Source: Rapana venosa (taxonomy: Eukaryota > Mollusca > Gastropoda > Neogastropoda > Muricidae). From it: a DNA stretch of 64,000 nucleotides. The stretch covers positions 57,821,760-57,885,759 of the forward strand of contig CM054155.1 in assembly GCA_028751875.1 (NCBI GenBank), given 5' to 3'. The translations under genes and the position numbers were made by a program. Below, piece by piece: positions 63,401 to 64,000 of the stretch. How positions within the stretch are numbered: the stretch's first letter is position 1; the number at the start of each line of letters is the position of its first letter. The notes beneath the pieces were generated by a model. That model saw nothing but the letters and a program-made list of their open reading frames with translations, was not told the origin of the DNA and made no database searches.

Positions 63401-64000
63401 AAATATAATAATAATAATATGATGGGTGATGATGATTTTTGGATTGGGTATAATTAAAAATAAAAAAATTTTAAAAAAAATTTAAAAATAAAAATAAAAA
63501 TAATAATAAGAAAAGGGGGAGGATGGGGAGAGGGGGGGAGAAGGGAGAGATAGAGTTTGAGGGGAGAGAGAGGGTGGAGAAGAGAGAAAGAGAGAGAGGA
63601 GGGAGGGGGGGAAGAGGAGAGGGGGAGAAAAAAAAGGGGAGAAGAGAGGAGAGTAGAGGTGAGAGAGGTAGAGAGAGGTGGGTGGGGATGAGAGCGAAAG
63701 AGAGAGAGGGTGGTAAAGAGAGAAAAGGGGAGGGAGCGGAGAAGAGGAGAGAGAGTGTAGGAGAGAGGAGAGATAGAAGATGAGATGGAGAGGAGAGATT
63801 AAAGGGGAGAGAGAGAGGGTGGAGATTTGAGAGAGAGAGGGGGTCGAGAAAAAAGAAAAGGGAATGGAAAGAGAGGAGAATGGTGGAAGAGAGAAAGAGA
63901 GGGTGGAGAAGGTGAGAGAGAGGCGGGGGGTGGAGAAAAGAGAGAGGGTGGAGAAGAGGGAGAGAAGTGGGGTGGAGAAGGAAGAGAGAGAGGGGAAAAG
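60440..64000 (+). repeat. Purine-only GA satellite, second field
   Basis: Same gggtggagaa/(GA)n texture as 47,540-53,390, with an ATA/GATG island at 63,389-63,510. From there to the window edge it follows 47,708-48,330 in order (for example gagggggtcgagaaaaaaga at 63,835 and 48,178). It continues past the window. Confidence 0.95.

Overview
The window looks like a repeat-rich, gene-poor piece of an invertebrate nuclear genome, most likely a mollusc (probably a gastropod). That assignment is inference. It rests on tRNA-derived SINE families of a kind common in mollusc DNA, several LINE lineages, a fossil Polinton (Maverick) element and very abundant microsatellites. No multi-exon host gene can be read with confidence. 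Nearly all long open frames are translations of (CA)n, (GA)n, (GT)n or poly-G/C tracts and are not annotated as genes.

Layout. 1-14,058: decayed tandem repeats, at least seven copies of one tRNA-derived SINE (SINE A), one clean insertion of a second SINE (SINE B) into SINE A, an inverted pair of LINE 3' ends, and an unrecognised but protein-like minus-strand open frame at 12,414-12,821. 14,059-26,342: a 12.3-kb block carrying a broken Polinton-type element (protein-primed family B DNA polymerase, a small protein with a hydrophobic GIALLATGIAAP segment, a minus-strand small membrane protein) and a LINE whose 5' half is inverted relative to its 3' half. 26,343-30,437: the rest of that LINE, the 3' end of a second LINE on the minus strand, then 2.5 kb of TTG and CA/CAGA repeats. 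30,438-42,726: a second, almost identical copy of the 12.3-kb block, with the visible differences confined to about 280 bp. 42,727-46,000: homopolymer-rich low-complexity sequence. 46,001-46,500: a 500-N gap. 46,501-47,103: an open 201-codon LINE ORF1 on the minus strand, cut by the gap. 47,540-53,390 and about 60,440-64,000: purine-only GA satellite with a higher-order pattern. 53,391-60,440: homopolymer-noisy DNA in which reverse-transcriptase motifs of another LINE can be read on the minus strand around 55.2-55.7 kb.

There is no operon or pathway here. The biology is that of mobile elements inserting into one another, decaying and being copied. Two caveats affect everything. The 12.3-kb duplication may be an assembly artefact. 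The segments 42.7-46.0 kb and 49.45-64.0 kb also have the homopolymer pattern of poorly polished long-read consensus, so frameshifts there may not be biological. Family assignments come from reading translated motifs by eye; no database search was run.
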